47,651 bases of DNA from Bacillota bacterium (GCA_021324295.1 JAJPJJ010000077.1:1-47651); one strand, 5' to 3'; counted from the stretch's first letter, positions 34,371 to 42,022 are shown. The notes: generated by a model from the letters alone, not told the origin. Made by a program: numbers and translations.

Positions 34371-36088
34371 CAGGCGCGCTCTCCACGTCTCACGTACGGG
34401 GCCTCCGAACCTGCACGCGGCTCGTGAGTTGGCTCGCCGGAAGCGGACCGCACGTAACCATTGACAATGTCGGATTCGACGAGGTCCGATCCCCGCGCCT
34501 CGGGCGGACCGAAGCCTCCCCCGCCGGCCGTCTCAAGTATGACGAGGTCTCCGGGCTGTGCATCGTAGTGCATGAACGCGTTGACGGTGGTCGCGTGCCC
34601 GCTGGGGGAGACTATCCGTATGCGGGTCGGTGCACCATCGCAACCGCCTCGGAGTCCCATGGGGGCCTTACGGCTCATGCTCACCTGAAACGAGCACGTG
34701 GCTGGCGCCAGGAAACGAAATGAACGCCGGATCCCCAGCCCGCCGCGGAATCGACCAGAGCCCCCTGAGCCTTCCACCAAGCCGTATTCCTCAATCCTGA
34801 TCGGTAGGATCATTTCGAGAGCCTCGACCGGCGTATCGTGCAAGTTGGAGACAGGGGGCATTGCCGCGTTTTCGCCGTCGCCCGATGCGCTGGCGCCGAA
34901 GCCGCCGCCGATCGCTTCGCCATACGCATACAGCTCCCGTGTCCGAGGGTTGAGACCGCCGAATGAGAACACGCCGCCCCCTCCCGAGTCGGCAATGACG
35001 GCGTCGGGTATTACAGCGGCAAACGCGCGCATCAGCGCCTCGAATGTGTGATAGGAGACTTGGGTCGCAGCGGAGACCGCGGCGGGATAGTTGGGGTTGA
35101 GGATGGTGCCCTCGGGGACGATCATCCGGACAGGGCGATATAGGCCGCCGTTCGGCGGGATGCCTCCACCGAGCACGACCCGCAGCGCCATGAACACCGA
35201 CGCGTACGTATTCGAAAGGCAGGAATTGAAAGGACCGCGGCACTGGGGCGATGTGCCGGTGAAATCCACGATGATGCCTTGAAGTTGTTTGCGGATCGTG
35301 ACTTTGATCGGGAACATAGCCGTGCCATAGTCGGCCACGGATTCTCCTTGCCACTCGCCGTCGGGGAGGGCCTGGAGCCGCGTTCGCATGGCTTGCTCGG
35401 ACAGATCCAGGATGCGGGAGACAGCTTCGATCAGCCCATCGGGGTGATAGCGCTGCCCCAGCTCGTCGATGCGTCGCTGTGCGAGACGAACCGTCGCGAT
35501 CTGCGCTCTGAGATCGGCGATCCGTTCGTGCGGCGTTCGCGAATTTGCCGCGATTAGCCTCAGGACGTCGTCGATGATCTCCCATTTTCTCGAGAGCCGG
35601 ATCGGCGGCACCCGCAGCCCTTCCTGGAAGATCTCCGTCGATGTTGCCGGCATGCTCCTCGGGGAAGCCCCGCCGACGTCGTTGTGGTGAGCCATGCTTG
35701 CAGCGAACCCCACCAGCTTGTCTCCCAGGAACAGCGGGCCGGCCACGATGAAGTCGGGTAAGTGGTTGCCCCCGTAGTAGGGATCGTTGACCACGTAAGT
35801 CTCGCCCGGTTCCATTCGCTCCGGGGCGAACTGCCCGAGGATGTGCCCCAGGGCGTATGGCATGACGCCGAGGTGGATCGGGATATGCTCTGCTTGCACC
35901 GCCATTTCACCCCGAGGCGTGTAGATAGAGCACGAGCAGTCCCTTCGTTCCTTGATATTGGGTGAGTGGCTGGAGCGCACGAGAGCCTCGGCCATTTCCT
36001 CGCATACCGAGAGGAGGCTGTTGCGAACGAGTTCGAGCACGATCGGGTCCGACGCCGCACCAGCAGCGTTGTTGTCGCGTGTCGTCAT
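34370..36088 (-). CDS. hyuB: Hydantoinase/5-oxoprolinase family subunit B
   Basis: A 572-residue partner of HyuA that carries out the hydrolytic half-reaction of ATP-dependent ring opening. Family sequence is clear: LELVRNSLLSVCEEMAEALV, SHSPNIKERRDCSCSIY, VQAEHIPIHLGVMP, YVVNDPYYGGNHLPDFI, DFTGTSPQCRGPFNS and the late GGSGRFRGGLGI motif. Length is standard. It starts five bases after the DUF3830 gene stop. GC content is near 55-60%, lower than the hut genes. Confidence 0.92.
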   Translation of the reverse strand: MTTRDNNAAGAASDPIVLELVRNSLLSVCEEMAEALVRSSHSPNIKERRDCSCSIYTPRGEMAVQAEHIPIHLGVMPYALGHILGQFAPERMEPGETYVVNDPYYGGNHLPDFIVAGPLFLGDKLVGFAASMAHHNDVGGASPRSMPATSTEIFQEGLRVPPIRLSRKWEIIDDVLRLIAANSRTPHERIADLRAQIATVRLAQRRIDELGQRYHPDGLIEAVSRILDLSEQAMRTRLQALPDGEWQGESVADYGTAMFPIKVTIRKQLQGIIVDFTGTSPQCRGPFNSCLSNTYASVFMALRVVLGGGIPPNGGLYRPVRMIVPEGTILNPNYPAAVSAATQVSYHTFEALMRAFAAVIPDAVIADSGGGGVFSFGGLNPRTRELYAYGEAIGGGFGASASGDGENAAMPPVSNLHDTPVEALEMILPIRIEEYGLVEGSGGSGRFRGGLGIRRSFRFLAPATCSFQVSMSRKAPMGLRGGCDGAPTRIRIVSPSGHATTVNAFMHYDAQPGDLVILETAGGGGFGPPEARGSDLVESDIVNGYVRSASGEPTHEPRAGSEAPYVRRGERA

Positions 36089-36093
36089 GCCAA

Positions 36094-36543
36094 CTAGGCC
36101 TTCTCGTATCGCACGAGGATGATCTGCTTGGCGAGCGGGTTCAGGGTCAAGTCACCGTAAGGCGCCATCAAGTTTTGCCACGCGCGCTGGCCGACGCGAC
36201 GCAACGTGGGCCAGTGCTCCCTCGGGACGTGGCCCCATACGCTGATTCCCTCGGGCTCGGTGAGCGGTCCGTAGGCGACCACGACGTTCTGTGAGCCCGG
36301 TCCGTACGCGCAATCGCCCGGCCCCATTTGCGTGAAGAGGCGCACGTTCTCACGAGCCAATGTAAACACCGGGGAAGTCGCGAACATCATGAAGCCCGAG
36401 ATGAGAGCATGCCCTTGAACAGACTCCCAGGGCAGTGCATCCCAAAGGAGGTTGCAGATAGTCGGCGCCCTATCGTCCAATAGCTGGATACTGGCGCTGG
36501 CATCCAAGCTCGGCCACGTCATCCGGATGACTCTTGCGGCCAT
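36094..36543 (-). CDS. DUF3830 cyclophilin-like protein, possible cucumopine-synthase N-terminal half
   Basis: A 149-residue protein with the DUF3830/cyclophilin-like pattern: an N-terminal strand with charged start, then LLDDRAPTICNLLWDALPWE (the acidic-loop to helix signature of the fold), a middle strand set SGFMMFATSPVF, and QMGPGDCAYGPGSQNVVVAYG. Cyclophilin-like domains of this family make up the front half of cucumopine synthase, which condenses histidine with 2-oxoglutarate; the helical gene just upstream would be the back half. GGAGGG lies six bases before the ATG. Stand-alone DUF3830 proteins have no assigned reaction. The fold call is good; the catalytic role is inference. Confidence 0.75.
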   Translation of the reverse strand: MAARVIRMTWPSLDASASIQLLDDRAPTICNLLWDALPWESVQGHALISGFMMFATSPVFTLARENVRLFTQMGPGDCAYGPGSQNVVVAYGPLTEPEGISVWGHVPREHWPTLRRVGQRAWQNLMAPYGDLTLNPLAKQIILVRYEKA

Positions 36544-36591
36544 TGTTCACCCTCCGTATTGTGAGGCCGTTGCGCCCATAATGGACTCCCA

Positions 36592-37134
36592 CTACTTCGT
36601 CATGTAAGGGACGGGAGTCCACGGGCCTCGCGCTGCTTGATCCAATACGGTTTGCGCTTCGGCTTGCGTCTTTTGGGTGAGGTGGGCTCCAAGCCCCCAC
36701 GGAAAGACATGCTCCGTCCAGAGATGGAGACGCGCTCCGTAGCCCTTGATTGCCTGTGTAAGTCGAATGAAGGACTCCCGATCTGGAAGCTCGTCGAGTA
36801 GGGCGAAGTATTTTTGGTACAGGTCTCCTAACTCGTGGAGTCCCACGTAGTTCAGGAAGCCAGCGCGATAGACGAAGTGTGCTTTGGCCATCTTCTTGAG
36901 ATGCTCGAGTGTAAAAGAGGGGTCCTGTGCCAGGTTGAGGATAGCGGTGGTCGCGTAGTAGGCGAGGCCGCGGATCTCACTTTGTGCGAAGAGGAGCGTT
37001 GTGAACACCTGCCCGTACGATCCGGCCCCCGAATCGATGACACCGTTCCTAAGGCGCACCAAGTCGTCCGGCTCTGTCAGCCAGATGGCTTTGGTGCGCT
37101 CCTTAATGAGCGCTTCCAACTCCTGCCACGTCAT
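36592..37134 (-). CDS. Helical-bundle protein resembling the cucumopine synthase C-terminal domain
   Basis: A 180-residue, mostly helical protein. Segments such as SGAGSYGQVFTTLLFAQSEI, RGLAYYATTAILNLA and ARLHLWTEHVFPWGLG resemble what I recall of the cucumopine synthase C-terminal helical bundle (LHAW-H-FPWG pattern). Together with the DUF3830 protein (149 + 180 residues) it would match the size of an intact cucumopine or mikimopine synthase, split into two genes. I choose ATG 37134 because AAGGGGGG sits six bases upstream; an earlier in-frame start inside the hutH end is possible. No signal peptide. Identification is from memory of a pattern, so moderate. Confidence 0.6.
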   Translation of the reverse strand: MTWQELEALIKERTKAIWLTEPDDLVRLRNGVIDSGAGSYGQVFTTLLFAQSEIRGLAYYATTAILNLAQDPSFTLEHLKKMAKAHFVYRAGFLNYVGLHELGDLYQKYFALLDELPDRESFIRLTQAIKGYGARLHLWTEHVFPWGLGAHLTQKTQAEAQTVLDQAARGPWTPVPYMTK

Positions 37135-37171
37135 TCGAGGCCCCCCTTTCCTTCGCATGTTCGTTGCGTGG

Positions 37172-38683
37172 CTACGGCGATACGCATGCATGCTCCGTGC
37201 TCTGGGTTATCCTTCCGGACAGCACCAGCTTGAGGGCGTTGTCCAGGTCGTAGGCTACCACGCGATCATCGGCCAGGGGAGGCACAACCTCTCGAACCGC
37301 GCGGTATGCGGCCGCTGTGCCTCGGCCGAGCACCCCTGTGCTCAAGTCTACCGCCTGACACGCGACGACGAGTTCAATAGCCAGCACCTGCTGGCTGTGC
37401 CGCAGCACCCGCATGGCCTTGCGTGCCGCGGTTGCGCCCATACTGACGTGATCTTCTTGATTCGCAGAGGTGGGGATCGAGTCCACGCTCGCCGGGTGGC
37501 ACAGGACTTTGTTTTCGGAGACGAGCGCGGCGGCCGTGTACTGCGCGAGCATGTAGCCGGAGTTGAGCCCTCCGTTGGCCGTCAGGAACGCGGGGAGGCC
37601 GGAGAGCTTGGGGTTGACGAGGCGCTCCGTGCGACGCTCGCTGATGCTGGCCAGAGCCGCTACGGCGAGCGCCGCGTAGTCCAGCGCGACGGCCAGCGGC
37701 TGGCCGTGGAAGTTGCCGCCCGAGAGGACTTCACCCTCGGCGGGGAAGAGCAGCGGGTTGTCGGTGGCGCTGTTGACCTCGATCGCGAGCACGTCGCGGA
37801 GGTGCGCCAGCGCCTGGCGGGCGGCGCCGTGGACCTGGGGCATACACCGCAGCGAGTAGGCGTCCTGGACCCTGTGGTAGCCCCGGCGCACGATGCGGGT
37901 GCTCCCCTCGAGCAGGCGACGCAGATGCTCCGCGCTCGCGACCTGGCCGGGATGGGGGCGGGCGCGGTGGAGGAGCGGGTGGAGGGGCTCGTCGGTCGCG
38001 CAGAGGGCCTCGAGCGTCAGCGCGCCGGCCACATCCGCCAGCGCCACCAAGCGCTCCGCGTCGAGCAGGAACAACGCGCCCAGCGCGGTCATGAACTGCG
38101 TGCCGTTGATGAGGGCGATCCCTTCCTTCGCCTCGAGCACGAGCGGTACCAGGCCGGCGCGCGCCAGCGCTTCTCCTCCAGGTAGCCGCTCGCCCCGATA
38201 CACCGCCTCTCCCTCGCCCATCACCACGAGCGCCAGGTGCGCGAGCGGCGCGAGGTCCCCGCTCGCGCCCAGCGAGCCCTGCTCTGGGACGATGGGGTGC
38301 ACCTGTCGGTTGAGCATCTCGAGCAGGGTATCGATCACAACGGGCCGGATGCCCGAGTACCCGCCCGCCAGCGCGTTGGCCCGCAGCAGGAGCATCGCCC
38401 GCACGGCGCGCTCGTCCACCGGATCCCCGACCCCTGCGGCATGAGAGCGGACGATGTTGCGCTGGAGCCGGCGCGCATCGGACGCCGAGATGACCTGGGT
38501 GCACAGGTCCCCCACACCGGTCGACACGGCGTAGACGGGCTGCCGGCCCGCGAGGATGGCGTCCACCATCTCGTGGGCGGCCTGCACCCGCTCGCGCGCC
38601 GCCGGGGAGAGGCGTACGAGCGTGCCATCGGCGACCTCCTGGATCGCCTCGATCGTCAGCGTCTGCCCGTCGATCTCCAGCAC
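37172..38683 (-). CDS. hutH: Histidine ammonia-lyase
   Basis: A 503-residue lyase that turns histidine into urocanate and ammonia. The self-made MIO cofactor arises from A140-S141-G142 in EQGSLGASGDLAPLAHL. Other hallmarks are YAVSTGVGDL near 51-60, NGTQFMTA, YSLRCMPQVHGAAR, SGGNFHGQPLA and the late SVDSIPTSANQEDHVSMG. The GTG start has GGAGAG upstream; its leader contains a terminator and HutP-type sites, so expression should rise with histidine. The 3' third looks lower in GC than the rest, next to the low-GC cassette. It is followed 37 bases later by the helical-bundle gene. Confidence 0.96.
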   Translation of the reverse strand: MLEIDGQTLTIEAIQEVADGTLVRLSPAARERVQAAHEMVDAILAGRQPVYAVSTGVGDLCTQVISASDARRLQRNIVRSHAAGVGDPVDERAVRAMLLLRANALAGGYSGIRPVVIDTLLEMLNRQVHPIVPEQGSLGASGDLAPLAHLALVVMGEGEAVYRGERLPGGEALARAGLVPLVLEAKEGIALINGTQFMTALGALFLLDAERLVALADVAGALTLEALCATDEPLHPLLHRARPHPGQVASAEHLRRLLEGSTRIVRRGYHRVQDAYSLRCMPQVHGAARQALAHLRDVLAIEVNSATDNPLLFPAEGEVLSGGNFHGQPLAVALDYAALAVAALASISERRTERLVNPKLSGLPAFLTANGGLNSGYMLAQYTAAALVSENKVLCHPASVDSIPTSANQEDHVSMGATAARKAMRVLRHSQQVLAIELVVACQAVDLSTGVLGRGTAAAYRAVREVVPPLADDRVVAYDLDNALKLVLSGRITQSTEHACVSP

Positions 38684-38697
38684 CGTGCTATCTCTCC

Positions 38698-38733
38698 AAA
38701 GAGAAAGGAGCCACGCGCATACGGCGTGGCTCC
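38698..38733 (-). terminator. Intrinsic terminator in the hutH leader (HutP attenuator)
   Basis: On the minus strand GGAGCCACGC (38733-38724) pairs perfectly with GCGTGGCTCC (38716-38707) around a seven-base loop and is followed by TTTCTCTTT. It lies just before the hutH ribosome binding site. An upstream GTGGCT (38758-38753) can pair with AGCCAC (38731-38726) inside the stem, offering a competing structure. This is the place where HutP blocks termination in Bacillus. Confidence 0.8.
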
Positions 38734-38773
38734 CTGTCGTCCCTCGTCTCTAAGCCACTGCCCGTCTATTCTG
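38734..38773 (-). promoter_or_regulatory. Cluster of NAG triplets, candidate HutP-binding RNA site
   Basis: Reading the transcript, triplets occur as CAG (38773-71), UAG (38768-66), CAG (38760-58), UAG (38752-50), GAG (38745-43) and CAG (38736-34), mostly spaced by 4-6 bases. HutP of Bacillus subtilis binds UAG/NAG triplets with about four-base spacing next to the hut terminator. The cluster ends directly at the terminator stem and hutP itself is the preceding gene. Confidence 0.65.
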
Positions 38774-38834
38774 CCTCGACCCCGATCCTCCTGCCGGACG
38801 ACCGTGGATTGTCCGCCCCGGCGAACCGCGGGCC

Positions 38835-39107
38835 CTATGTGAGGTACTCCTGGAGGCTCAGATCGTCCCAGAGGCTCCTCGGGGGCTCCGCGACCTCGGG
38901 GACCCCCGGGTCCCGCGGCTTCGTGGCGTCGATCCCTAGCGTCGTGCCGAGGAGGCGGTTGTCCCGGCTGACCGCGGGCCACGCCGCGTGCCCCGTGGGA
39001 GCGTCGCGCCTGCGCGTGATGGCCGTGACGTCAAAAACCGGCGTGTGCGTCGGAGGGGCGCGGCACAACCAGCAGTCCCCGAACGGTCCATCTGCCTCGC
39101 TTTCCTG
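38835..39107 (-). pseudogene. Relic of a UbiD-family decarboxylase
   Basis: Directly after the hutP stop, in the same frame, the minus strand reads ADGPFGD, then PPTHTPVFDVTAITRRRDA, which matches the mid-protein UbiD pattern (GPFG...PVFxVTAITHRRDxIY). After a jump it continues RDNRLLGTTLGIDATKPRDP and LWDDLSLQEYLT, matching UbiD C-terminal sequence (GIDATxP...). The N-terminal domain and roughly 150 central residues are missing and there is no start codon or ribosome binding site, so this is a decayed remnant. UbiD enzymes decarboxylate aromatic acids with prenyl-FMN. It sits between hutP and the hutH leader, inside the transcribed leader region. Confidence 0.7.
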
Positions 39108-39536
39108 CTACAGGTGCGAGACGCCGAGCCCGACCACCTCGTGCTCGTTGCCTTTGATCGGCTGGCCGATCGTCCCGTAGAGCGCCACCGCGAGCCACGT
39201 CGTGTGGTCGCCCGGCATCCGCGGCCCGCGCACGAGCGCGAAGCGCAGCGCGACGGTGCGCAGGACGCTTCCCAGGGCAAGCTGCCCCCGCCCCACGCCG
39301 TGCAGCGCCTCGATCGTGGCGTGGTACAGGGCATGCTCTTCCGCGTACTCCGTGTTGATGAACCCCTCGCGCCGCGCGGCGGTCTCGATGGCGGCGATGA
39401 CCTTCTGGAGGTCCATCGTGCCGACGTGGCCCGTGACCACCCGGAACCCCTTCGCGGCCGCGATCACCGGGGCGGCGTCGTCCGCCAGCACCGCGAGGAC
39501 GGCCACCCGACCGATCGTATCGGTTCTGACCCGCAT
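39108..39536 (-). CDS. hutP: HutP, histidine-responsive RNA-binding antiterminator
   Basis: A 142-residue HutP. It matches the Bacillus protein along its whole length: GTMDLQKVIAAIETAARREG, EEHALYHATIEALHGVGRGQ (H68, H72 and H79 in the histidine/Mg2+ site), LGSVLRTVALRFALVRG, ALYGTIGQPIKGNEHEVVGL. HutP forms a hexamer that, with L-histidine and Mg2+, binds NAG triplets in the nascent RNA and prevents termination ahead of hutH. Here such triplets and a terminator lie downstream, before hutH. The ATG at 39536 was chosen because the conserved core starts RTDTIGRVAVLAVLAD right after it; GAGG lies upstream. As in B. subtilis, hutP precedes hutH. Confidence 0.93.
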   Translation of the reverse strand: MRVRTDTIGRVAVLAVLADDAAPVIAAAKGFRVVTGHVGTMDLQKVIAAIETAARREGFINTEYAEEHALYHATIEALHGVGRGQLALGSVLRTVALRFALVRGPRMPGDHTTWLAVALYGTIGQPIKGNEHEVVGLGVSHL

Positions 39537-39615
39537 CGAACGCCCTCGTCCTCCCCCCGCCGACGCCCGCGCGGGCCCCGCGAGCGTCCACACGGGCCGC
39601 GGCGGCGCGGGGCCA

Positions 39616-40716
39616 TCACGCCTCCCGTAGCACGGCTGAGAGCGCCTCCACCAGCCGGGCGTTGTCCTCCGGTGTCCCGATCGTGATGCGGGCCCACGTC
39701 GGGAGCCGCCACAGCGTGCCCGGCCGGACGATCACCCCGCGCTCCATGAGACGCTCGGCCAGCTGGTCGGCGGGCCGTCCGAGGTCGACCAGGATGAAGT
39801 TGGCCTGGCTCGGCAGGTGCCGCAGCCCCAGCTCCGTCAGCGCGCGGGAGAGAAATGCCTTCCCGGCCAGGTTGTTCTGGAACGCCGCCCACACGTACCC
39901 CTCGTCATCCAGGACGGCTTCGGCCGCAGCCTGCGCGAGCCGGTCGACCGGGAAGGGCTCGCGGACCCGATCCAGGCAGGCGATGAGCTCGGGGGCGGCG
40001 ACCGCGTAGCCGACGCGGAGGCCGGCCAGGCCGTAGATCTTGGACAAGGTCCGCAGGACCAGGAGGTTGGGGTGCCGGCGGAGGAGAGCGATCGTATCCG
40101 GGAACTCCGGATCCTCGACCCACTCGGCGTACGCCTCGTCCACGACGACGAGCGTGTCGCGACCCACCATGCGGAGAAGCGTCTCCATCTCGTCGTGGGA
40201 CAGGATCGTGCCCGTGGGGTTGTTGGGGTTACAGACGATCACCACCTTGGCGCCCGCGGCGGCGGCCGCCATCGCCGGGACATCGAACCTCCAGTCGCGC
40301 AGCGGCACCTCAACCGGGGTGGCGCCCATCAGCAAGGCGAGGGACGGGTACGCGGTGTAGCTGGGGGCGCCGAGGATGCAGCGGTCGCCCGGATCGAGGA
40401 ACGCGAGCCCGATGCACGTCAGCACGTTGTCCGCGCCGTTGGAGATCATCAACTGATCGGCTGCGACCCCGAGGCGGGCCGCCATCCGGCGGCGGAGCCG
40501 GGTGCACCCCGGGTCGGGGTAGTGGTGGACTCGCTCGAGCGCGGAGACCACCGCGTCTCTGACCCGAGGCGAGACGCCGAGCGGGTTCTCGTTGCTGCCG
40601 AGCTTCGTGACCTGCCCGACGCCGTAGCGCTCGGCGACTTCCTCGGCGGAACGGCCGGGGATGTACGGCTCGAGCGCCGCCAGGGCCCTGCGCGCGAGAG
40701 GATGGCACTCGCTCAC
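39616..40716 (-). CDS. hisC: Histidinol-phosphate aminotransferase-type PLP enzyme
   Basis: A 366-residue fold-type I aminotransferase of the HisC group. Recognisable parts: KLGSNENPLGVSPRVRDAV, HHYPDPGCTRLRRRMAARLG, VCNPNNPTGTILS, VVDEAYAEWVEDPEFPD and the PLP-lysine motif LRTLSKIYGLAGLRVGYA (K236). HisC makes histidinol phosphate in histidine synthesis; paralogs act on aromatic amino acids and imidazole-pyruvate. Its place between an HTH regulator and hutP is unusual for a biosynthetic gene. The GTG start has AAGGAG six bases upstream. No other his genes are present. Confidence 0.85.
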   Translation of the reverse strand: MSECHPLARRALAALEPYIPGRSAEEVAERYGVGQVTKLGSNENPLGVSPRVRDAVVSALERVHHYPDPGCTRLRRRMAARLGVAADQLMISNGADNVLTCIGLAFLDPGDRCILGAPSYTAYPSLALLMGATPVEVPLRDWRFDVPAMAAAAAGAKVVIVCNPNNPTGTILSHDEMETLLRMVGRDTLVVVDEAYAEWVEDPEFPDTIALLRRHPNLLVLRTLSKIYGLAGLRVGYAVAAPELIACLDRVREPFPVDRLAQAAAEAVLDDEGYVWAAFQNNLAGKAFLSRALTELGLRHLPSQANFILVDLGRPADQLAERLMERGVIVRPGTLWRLPTWARITIGTPEDNARLVEALSAVLREA

Positions 40717-40771
40717 AGTTCGCTCCTTCTCAGGACGCGGACTCCGGGCGGCCCGCTGCGCGCCTTCGACC

Positions 40772-41416
40772 TCAACGGTGCTCGCTACTGTGCCGCGAGG
40801 GTGTGGGGTGGCGCCCGGTCGCGCCCGACTCCTCGCGGGTTCGACGGCGCCTCGCGCCGCTCCCGCTGTGCCGTGCGAAGTCGCGCAGCACCAGCGCGGC
40901 ATACCGGCGGAGGATCTCGGGATCGGGCTCGCCGGGCCAGCCCGCGCGGCGCGCCCACGCGCGCAGGCGGGCCGGCGGGAGCGCGGCCGCGTGCTCATCC
41001 GCCGAGACGGGCGTCGCCTGTCGCCCGCGTCTGCCCAGATACGTCCGGGGAGCCTCCTGCGCCACCGCGGGGCGGCTCTCAGGCGGCGGGTAGGCGAGGC
41101 GCCGATCCAGCTCACGCAGCAGGCGAACGTACTCCGCGCGAAGGGGGTCCTGTGCGGGCCGGCCGGGGCCGCCCCGGGCCTGTGCCGCGCCCGACGGCGC
41201 GCGGACCGCCGGGCTCTCGAAGAAGCTCGTGGGGGGAACGTCCAGGACCCTGGCCAGACGGTGCAGGTCCGCGATCGAGATCCGGCGCTGCCCCATCTCA
41301 TACCGGTCGATCGCGCTGGCCGACCGGCCCAGCCTGGCGCCGAGCGCCGCTTGGGAGAGCCCGGCCCGGAGCCGGTACGCGCGCAGCCGTTGCCCCAGCC
41401 TCGCGTAGAACCCCAT
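40772..41416 (-). CDS. XRE-family DNA-binding protein
   Basis: A 214-residue protein with an N-terminal helix-turn-helix (about 7-65): LGQRLRAYRLRAGLSQAALG, then ARLGRSASAIDRYEMGQRRI. The Pro/Arg-rich remainder is not a recognised domain, apart from a helical end PDPEILRRYAALVLRDFARH. It lies 55 bases upstream of hisC and divergent from a second small HTH gene, with an AT-rich intergenic region between them. It may regulate the hisC-hut operon or be an unrelated repressor. Confidence 0.72.
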   Translation of the reverse strand: MGFYARLGQRLRAYRLRAGLSQAALGARLGRSASAIDRYEMGQRRISIADLHRLARVLDVPPTSFFESPAVRAPSGAAQARGGPGRPAQDPLRAEYVRLLRELDRRLAYPPPESRPAVAQEAPRTYLGRRGRQATPVSADEHAAALPPARLRAWARRAGWPGEPDPEILRRYAALVLRDFARHSGSGARRRRTREESGATGRHPTPSRHSSEHR

Positions 41417-41527
41417 CTGGGCCTCGTTGCCGAAATGTCACGTCGAAGATAGAACGAAGATACCACAGAAACCAGACATCTACAAGAATACGGCGCCACA
41501 CAGCGTCGACAATTTGGCAATCCTATA

Positions 41528-41556
41528 TTGACAATCAGTCACAATCCAGCTAAGTT
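41528..41556 (+). promoter_or_regulatory. Candidate promoter for the small HTH gene
   Basis: A consensus TTGACA (41528-41533), 17 bases and TAAGTT (41551-41556). The 41430-41570 stretch is much AT-richer than the neighbouring genes and contains near-repeats of GACAATYYGGCAATCC / GACAATCAGTCACAATCC type, candidate operator half-sites. On the minus strand TTGTCG, 16 bases, TATTCT could serve the divergent XRE gene. Confidence 0.45.
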
Positions 41557-41578
41557 GGACCCCAGAGGATGGACGCTG

Positions 41579-42022
41579 ATGCGGGTCCGTCTGAAGCGTG
41601 CCGCGGTCGAGACAGCCCTAGCGCGCCGGAACTGGACGAAATCGGCGCTGGCCCGCGTCACCGGACTCCACCGGACCCACCTGTCCGATCTCCTCGCGGG
41701 CCGGACCAGCCCCGGCCCCCGGACCCGCGAGCGGTTGCTCGAGATCCTGGGCGGGGAGTTCGACGACTACTTCGAGATCGTCGGCGGGCGCGACGACGTG
41801 TCGGACGAAGAACGGCTGCTGCGGCTCCTCGACTATCTGAGCTGCCGTCAAGGCCCGGAGGTGGAGGCGGGGCGCAAGCGCCTCGCGCAGATGCTCGCGA
41901 CGCTGCGCGGCCGCGGCTGGCTCAGCGCATCCGATCGAACGTGGCTCGCCGAAGAGTGGCACGCGTTCCAGGCGGCGCAGGCCGCGGACAGCCCGCGAGG
42001 ACCGGGACGGCACTGTTCCTGA
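41579..42022 (+). CDS. Small HTH (Cro/C1-type) regulator
   Basis: A 147-residue protein beginning MRVRLKRAAVETALARRNWT, with a Cro/C1-type helix-turn-helix (KSALARVTGLHRTHLSDLLAGRT) and a C-terminal helical part of unknown fold (DEERLLRLLDYLS to LAEEWHAFQAAQAADS). I use ATG 41579 because the upstream in-frame TTG coincides with the -35 hexamer TTGACA. It is divergently placed from the XRE gene, as in paired repressor loci. Function beyond DNA binding is unknown. Confidence 0.65.
   Translation: MRVRLKRAAVETALARRNWTKSALARVTGLHRTHLSDLLAGRTSPGPRTRERLLEILGGEFDDYFEIVGGRDDVSDEERLLRLLDYLSCRQGPEVEAGRKRLAQMLATLRGRGWLSASDRTWLAEEWHAFQAAQAADSPRGPGRHCS

Noticed and set aside
38698-38773. T-box riboswitch ahead of hutH
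   Set aside because: No T-box consensus (AGGGTGGNACCGCG) or specifier stem; the NAG cluster plus hutP explains the terminator better.
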